From G963691885 sp963691885 (GTDB lineage: Bacteria; Pseudomonadota; Alphaproteobacteria; UBA8366; Aestuariispiraceae), in assembly GCA_963691885.1 (NCBI GenBank), contig OY829843.1, positions 5,022,001 to 5,086,000 on the forward strand: DNA of 64,000 nt. Direction: 5' to 3'. Within the stretch, counting starts at the first letter, position 1. Each line of letters opens with the position of its first letter. The notes beneath the pieces are model-generated. The model did not search any database. It saw nothing but the letters and a program-made list of their open reading frames with translations, and was not told the origin of the DNA. Below, in pieces: positions 60,054 to 64,000 of the stretch. A program made the translations under genes and the position numbers.

Positions 60054-61388
60054 TCAAAGAAATCGTTCGTCCAGGGGATAGTTGGACATTGTGTCAAACC
60101 CGTCGTTTGTCACGACACCCTGATCCTCCAGCTTGATCATGTGATCGCCGCCAACTTCGCCCACAAGTGCCTCGATGCACAGTGTGAACCCGGGTTCGAG
60201 AACAGCCTCAATGGCCCCTGACACCAGTCGATCTGGATAGGCAATCAGGGGCCACTCGTCGCACATTCCCACCCCATGCAGCGGGGAGGAATATTTGAGC
60301 GCATCATACTTTTCCTGAAGCACATGTAGTGAACGGGTCAGCTCCTCCATGTGCAGGCCGGGCCGAAGAAGTGCGGTGTTGTAGCGGATGTGCGCTACCG
60401 CCTCTGCATAGCTTTCGCGCATATGTTTCAGTGCGAGATCGTCACCGATCCACCAAGTGCGGCTGAGGTCCGCGCAGATACCATAGGGTCCGATTAGATC
60501 GGTGTCGAAGGCGAGAATTTCATTCTCGGAGATGATCCGCGGTCCACATGCCTGAAACCAGGGGTTCGTACGTGGTCCCGAGGTGAGCAGTTGCGTTTCG
60601 ATCCATTCGCCGCCACGCTTGATATTCTCGGCATGAAGTACGGCCCATACATCATCCTCGGTCACACCGCCCTTTGGAATTTCTTTGCGTGCGAAGTCTT
60701 CCATGGCTGCCATGGCATGTTCGCAAGAATGGATGGCACAGCGCATGGCGCGCAGCTCGTGCTCGGTCTTGATGCCCCGCGTGCGTTCGGAGACTTCTTC
60801 ACCATCACGATACTCCAGTCCGGCTTTTCGGACCGCATCCAATCCGGCAGGCTGAATCTTGTCGATCCCGATTTGGGTATGCCCAGGAGCGTGTGACGCC
60901 AGCAGGTCCGCCACCTCGGCGGCAAAGGTATCAGCCGCCGGGCCGATCCGGTCGCCACGAGCAAAATAGAACATATCCGCGCCAGAGCGGCATTCGCGCA
61001 CCAACGGGTTGTATTCCGCGAGGAATGGCGCGTTCTTGTAGTCCCAAAGCACCATATAGCCGTCGGCGCAGAGCAAGCAGGCCCGGAACGGGTTGTGAGT
61101 GTTCCACAGCTGCATGTTTGTGGTGTCGGTCGCGTAGCGGATGTTCAGGGGGTCAAACATCAAAAGCCCGCCATAGCCGCGCGCCACGATCGCGTCAGTC
61201 AGCCACTTGTGTCGGGCTTTGCGCATCTTGGCCAGGTCCGGCAATACCAGCCCCGCCTCCCTCCATTCCTGGAACGCGAGCCCTGTCGGTCCGATCTCGA
61301 CCCGGTCTCCAACGTTCTCTGTCCCATCGCCCAATCGCGGGCCCTGGGTTGGGTCTATCCGGCGCGTGGCGCTATAGTGATTGTTCAT
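60054..61388 (-). CDS. dddP: DMSP lyase DddP (M24 metallopeptidase fold)
   Basis: 444-residue protein, very likely DddP, which cleaves dimethylsulfoniopropionate to dimethyl sulfide and acrylate. It has the M24 pita-bread fold but is not a peptidase. Counting residues, the metal ligands D295, D297, D307, H371, E406 and E421 and the catalytic D377 with Y366 fall at the same numbers as in published Ruegeria DddP. Supporting segments are NIRYATDTTNMQLWNTHNP, NIKRGGEWIETQLL and GPYGICADLSRTWW. AAGAGG lies just upstream of the start. It is probably transcribed alone, with an IS scar downstream. Confidence 0.88.
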   Translation of the reverse strand: MNNHYSATRRIDPTQGPRLGDGTENVGDRVEIGPTGLAFQEWREAGLVLPDLAKMRKARHKWLTDAIVARGYGGLLMFDPLNIRYATDTTNMQLWNTHNPFRACLLCADGYMVLWDYKNAPFLAEYNPLVRECRSGADMFYFARGDRIGPAADTFAAEVADLLASHAPGHTQIGIDKIQPAGLDAVRKAGLEYRDGEEVSERTRGIKTEHELRAMRCAIHSCEHAMAAMEDFARKEIPKGGVTEDDVWAVLHAENIKRGGEWIETQLLTSGPRTNPWFQACGPRIISENEILAFDTDLIGPYGICADLSRTWWIGDDLALKHMRESYAEAVAHIRYNTALLRPGLHMEELTRSLHVLQEKYDALKYSSPLHGVGMCDEWPLIAYPDRLVSGAIEAVLEPGFTLCIEALVGEVGGDHMIKLEDQGVVTNDGFDTMSNYPLDERFL

Positions 61389-61753
61389 CGGATGCCTCTT
61401 CGTGCTCAGCTGCGGTGCGGCTACGGGAATTTAGAGCGAATGGTTTCTAAGCTCCGAGGGCTTTTCGCGTGTCTTAGCGACAGATGAAGTCGCTTTTTCA
61501 AGAAGTGCTCCGAAGTTCAAGTCGATCACGGCAAGCCGCCTTTGGCGTCCTCATGCACGTCAAGTTCCTGTTTCAGATGGTCAGCCCGGAATTCGTCTGT
61601 CCATTTCAATCCCATAGTTCGTCTCCTTTGGTGCAGTAAACGCTATCAAAGCAGCGGCATCAAACCGCGACAAGTCCAGAAGGCGTACGCGTGCTTGCAG
61701 AGAACAGTGGTTTATCGATATCCGTGCGATTGGATAAGAGGACTGGATAGAAC
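61389..61753. other. dddP upstream region
   Basis: 365 bp between divergent dddP and the LysR fragment, expected to hold their promoters. It contains a 29-codon ORF with a strong ribosome-binding site (61526-61615, minus). No palindrome resembling a LysR TN11A box is certain. Confidence 0.4.
61526..61615 (-). CDS. 29-residue ORF with strong ribosome-binding site
   Basis: AAAGGAGACGAACT precedes the ATG at 61613-61615. The peptide is MGLKWTDEFRADHLKQELDV-HEDAKGGLP. The start context is better than chance. It may be a truncated remnant of a larger gene upstream of dddP or a small leader peptide. No family is recognised. Confidence 0.4.
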   Translation of the reverse strand: MGLKWTDEFRADHLKQELDVHEDAKGGLP

Positions 61754-62032
61754 TTGACCTTTGAACAACTTCGCACCTTTCTCTGGGTGGCTCGCCTTGG
61801 TGGCTTTCGAAAAGCGTCAGATCGTCTGCATCTATCTCAACCGGCCGTCTCGACCCGTATCTCCAACCTTGAAGATGAACTTAAGGCGAAACTGTTTGAG
61901 CGCGGACCAGGAGAGCTGGTGCTGACCAAGAAAGGACAACAGCTGCTTGGATATGCCGAACAGATGTTGTTTGTCGAAGAGGAAATCAAGCAGCGCGTCG
62001 CCAACCCGGCTGAGACAGAAGGGCTGTTTCGC
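61754..62032 (+). pseudogene. LysR-family regulator, truncated
   Basis: The helix-turn-helix domain is intact (TTG start; TFEQLRTFLWVARLGGFRKA, then LHLSQPAVSTRISNLEDELK), but after about residue 93 (NPAETEGLFRF) the frame enters IS-derived DNA and the whole effector domain is lost. It is divergent from dddP, the usual place for its regulator, so dddP control has probably changed. Confidence 0.85.
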
Positions 62033-62247
62033 TTCCAATCCCATCAAGCGCATCAGCCGCCGGACACGATGTCGACCGACATCGATGCCTTCGCGCCGCA
62101 AGTGGCGAACTATCTGGCGCGAGCCGTAAAACGGATACTTCCGGAACATCTTGTCGATGCGCCGCATCGGCGCCAGGTTCTCAGAGCCCTCGCCCTTCGC
62201 TCGGTAATACAGTGACGACCGACTGATCGACACAAGTTCGCATTGCC
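62033..62247 (-). pseudogene. IS3-family orfB N-terminal fragment
   Basis: SISRSSLYYRAKGEGSENLA, then YPFYGSRQIVRHLRREGIDV and VRRLMRLMGLEA, close to the N-terminal part of orfB at 62378-63313 but diverged. The fragment is fused to the LysR gene at about 62033 and to an IS1380-type fragment at about 62240. Confidence 0.8.
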
Positions 62248-62377
62248 AAGGTCGTCGCCCATGGCCGCTATGTCACCTTCCAGATGGCGGAGGTCGCCGT
62301 GCCTCGCGATCTGTTTGAGGTGGTCCCACCTTGTTGGACAGTTTGGCGGCGTTTTTAAGGTGTATTCCGCTCATTGA

Positions 62378-63313
62378 TCATGCCGCCAAAGTTTCTTTTA
62401 TCATATCTTTATGCGGTTGTTGAACCTGTGGGGATGTGGGGAAGCCGCCAGGCTTGTCCATCATATCCACAGGCCCCCTGTCGCCGCCGGCATAGGCCTC
62501 GGCGGGCGTGAGGCCGTTCAAGGCCGAATGAGAGCGCTCGGTGTTGTAAAAGCCGATCCACTCGTTGATGACCCGCTCGGCATGGAAGCCGTCCATCAGT
62601 TCATGCAGATGCACCGCTTCGTACTTGAGCGATCGCCACAGCCGTTCGATGAAGATGTTGTCCATACACCGCCCTCGGCCGTCCATGGAGATGGTCACTT
62701 CGGCATCCTTGAGGAGGCTCGTGAACTCGAAGCTGGTGAACTGGCTACCCTGGTCGATGTTGAAGATTGTCGGTTTGCCGTATCGCGCCATGGCCTCCCT
62801 CTGCGCCTCAACGCAGAACCGAGCATCCATGGTGTTCGACAACCGCCAAGCAAGAACGTGGCGGGTCGCCCAGTCCATGATTGCCACCAAATACAAAAAG
62901 CCGCGACGCACGGGGATATAAGTGATATCGGCACACCAGACATGGTTTGGGCGCGTGATCGACAATCCCTTGAGCCGGTATGGATAAATCCGGTGTTCCG
63001 GGTGCGGTTGACTGGTCTTCGGAGCCTGGTAAATCGCGGCCAAACCCATCAGACGCATGAGCCGACGGACACGATGGCGACCGACAATGGTCCCTTCACG
63101 CCGCAAGTGCCGCGCCATTTGTCGCGAGCCGTAAAACGGATACTTCAAGAATGACGCATCGATCCGCTGCATCAGCGCCAGGTTCTCAGCGCTCTCGCCC
63201 TTCGGTACATAATACAGCGACGACCGGCTGATCGACAAAAGTTGACATTGACGGCTCAAGCTCAGCTCAGAAACATCCCGGCGAACCAGCGCCTTGCGGT
63301 CCGAACGGCTCAT
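62378..63313 (-). CDS. IS3-family transposase OrfB
   Basis: 311 residues. The catalytic core has HVWCADITYIPVRRGFLYLV (Asp), IFNIDQGSQFTSFEF (Asp) and DNIFIERLWRSLKYEAVHLH (Glu). The start overlaps the orfA stop (ATGA). The C-terminal GFYNTERSHSALNGLTPAEA is typical of this group. The element looks functional. Confidence 0.94.
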   Translation of the reverse strand: MSRSDRKALVRRDVSELSLSRQCQLLSISRSSLYYVPKGESAENLALMQRIDASFLKYPFYGSRQMARHLRREGTIVGRHRVRRLMRLMGLAAIYQAPKTSQPHPEHRIYPYRLKGLSITRPNHVWCADITYIPVRRGFLYLVAIMDWATRHVLAWRLSNTMDARFCVEAQREAMARYGKPTIFNIDQGSQFTSFEFTSLLKDAEVTISMDGRGRCMDNIFIERLWRSLKYEAVHLHELMDGFHAERVINEWIGFYNTERSHSALNGLTPAEAYAGGDRGPVDMMDKPGGFPTSPQVQQPHKDMIKETLAA

Positions 63314-63591
63314 CGCTTGAGCCCTCTGGCCAAAAAATCCCGTTCCACCGTCAACTGACCGATCTTCGCATGCAGGTCGTGCACCTCAGCATCGTGATCG
63401 CGTCGCGCTTGATCGCCGCCGTTCGAAAACACCTCGCCCAAGCCGTCCATAGCCTGGCGCTTCCAAGTGCTCACCTGATTGGGATGGATCTTATGCCGAG
63501 CCGCAATCTCTTGGATCGTGCGGTCGCCACGAAGCGCCTCAAGCGCAACCTTCGCCTTGAAATCAGACGTGAAGTTCCTTCGTTTCGTCAT
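63310..63591 (-). CDS. IS3-family transposase OrfA
   Basis: 93 residues from MTKRRNFTSDFKAKVALEAL; I chose this start over an upstream in-frame Met (63606) because GGAGG lies 8 bases before it. Helix-turn-helix IQEIAARHKIHPNQVSTWKR is followed by a coiled coil. Confidence 0.93.
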   Translation of the reverse strand: MTKRRNFTSDFKAKVALEALRGDRTIQEIAARHKIHPNQVSTWKRQAMDGLGEVFSNGGDQARRDHDAEVHDLHAKIGQLTVERDFLARGLKR

Positions 63592-63697
63592 ATCGTATTC
63601 CTCCAAAATCGGCGGAATACACCTTAACTCACTGCCCGATTTCCTGGGACCACCTCAGTTCCGGAAAATCCTGAGACTAATCGACCGCCTGCAGTGA

Positions 63698-64000
63698 TCA
63701 TCACCGGCGACGGCATGAATAAAGGAAACTCAAAATAACTGAAGGTGAAGTACGCCTGGATGGAGCCAATATCTTTCAAAATCTGACGGCGACGGCAAGT
63801 CGCAGGTCCATACCCCGCTTCAGTCAACGAAAAGTCGTTCATGGTTCCAAAACGGAACCTGTTCGGCTACTTTCGGGATCGAATTTGCGAGCCGTCTTGG
63901 GATTGTCAGCTTAAACAACTGCCCAATTTTCTGGAACCACCTTATACATATCGTACTTCGTTATCCGGGATTTAGGAGGAATGCATTGATCGCGAGATTT
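63698..64000. other. right-edge region with IS end remnant
   Basis: No gene recognised. At 63929-63955 the sequence CTGCCCAATTTTCTGGAACC-ACCTTA is a diverged copy of the right end of the 62316-63657 element, so another related element ended here. The rest is unassigned and may be eroded transposon DNA. Confidence 0.5.

Larger units (their letters stand above)
62316..63657 (-). mobile_element. IS3-family insertion sequence
   Basis: 1342 bp with ends TGAGGTGGTCCCA at both termini (inverted) and a 3-bp target duplication GTT (62313-62315 and 63658-63660). orfA and orfB are intact. It is inserted in the remnant of another transposase. Confidence 0.93.
62239..63697 (+). pseudogene. IS1380-like transposase C-terminus, split by IS3-type element
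   Basis: Left part IAKVVAHGRYVTFQMAEVAV-PRDLF (to 62315) and right part RKILRLIDRLQ-stop (63661-63697) join in frame once the IS at 62316-63657 and one GTT duplication are removed. The pattern matches the C-terminus of IS1380-type transposases. The N-terminal part is absent. Confidence 0.65.

Noticed and set aside
61832..62233. 133-codon minus-strand ORF overlapping the LysR fragment
   Set aside because: Its first ~67 codons are the IS3 orfB fragment; the remainder is antisense to the LysR helix-turn-helix region, so it is not one gene.
63624..63842. 72-codon minus-strand ORF at the right edge
   Set aside because: It spans an IS terminal repeat and the remnant of another transposase, has no ribosome-binding site and matches no family.

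Overview
The window is chromosomal DNA from an alphaproteobacterium. Its translation-gene order, EF-Tu and rpoB/rpoC lengths and paired tuf genes fit a Rhodospirillales-like lineage, but genus cannot be read from the sequence alone. An integrated mobile region occupies the right half.

Region 1 (1-31126) is conserved core, almost all on the minus strand. In transcription order it runs tRNA-Tyr, tRNA-Gly, tuf, tRNA-Trp, secE, nusG, rplK, rplA, rplJ, rplL, rpoB, rpoC, then a PEP mutase/isocitrate lyase family enzyme, then rpsL, rpsG, fusA, a second tuf, and the S10 and spc ribosomal genes from rpsJ to rplO, which is cut by the window edge. The two tuf genes are almost identical in DNA. rlmB and tRNA-Thr lie on the plus strand at the right edge.

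Region 2 (31127-42942) begins just past tRNA-Thr and looks like an integrated plasmid or mobilizable element. It carries a tyrosine recombinase with a frameshift beside its catalytic tyrosine, an AlpA-like excisionase, an AAA+ replication ATPase next to iteron-like repeats, a MOBF relaxase-helicase with a ribbon-helix-helix partner, and a ParA ATPase with a small partner protein. No type IV secretion genes are visible. An IS3-family element sits in the loop of a terminator hairpin.

Region 3 (42918-48875) is a compact type II-C CRISPR-Cas locus: an 18-repeat array abutting the parA operon, cas2, cas1, a cas9 broken by a one-base frameshift but otherwise complete, and a tracrRNA divergent from cas9 with its own promoter and terminator. 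The repeats end in an extended -10 box, so crRNAs are probably transcribed opposite to the cas operon from a promoter in each repeat.

Region 4 (48940-64000) is an IS-rich patchwork (IS481 remnant, IS256, three IS3-type elements or fragments, an IS1380-like remnant) around a catabolic island. The island has two CUT2-type ABC transporters, a LacI-family regulator with two palindromic operators, a truncated SMP-30-like gene, and dddP, a DMSP lyase whose metal-binding and catalytic residues fall at the same residue numbers as in characterised DddP. A truncated LysR gene lies beyond dddP. This island resembles Rhodobacterales DNA (recollection, not a search) and was probably acquired by transfer.
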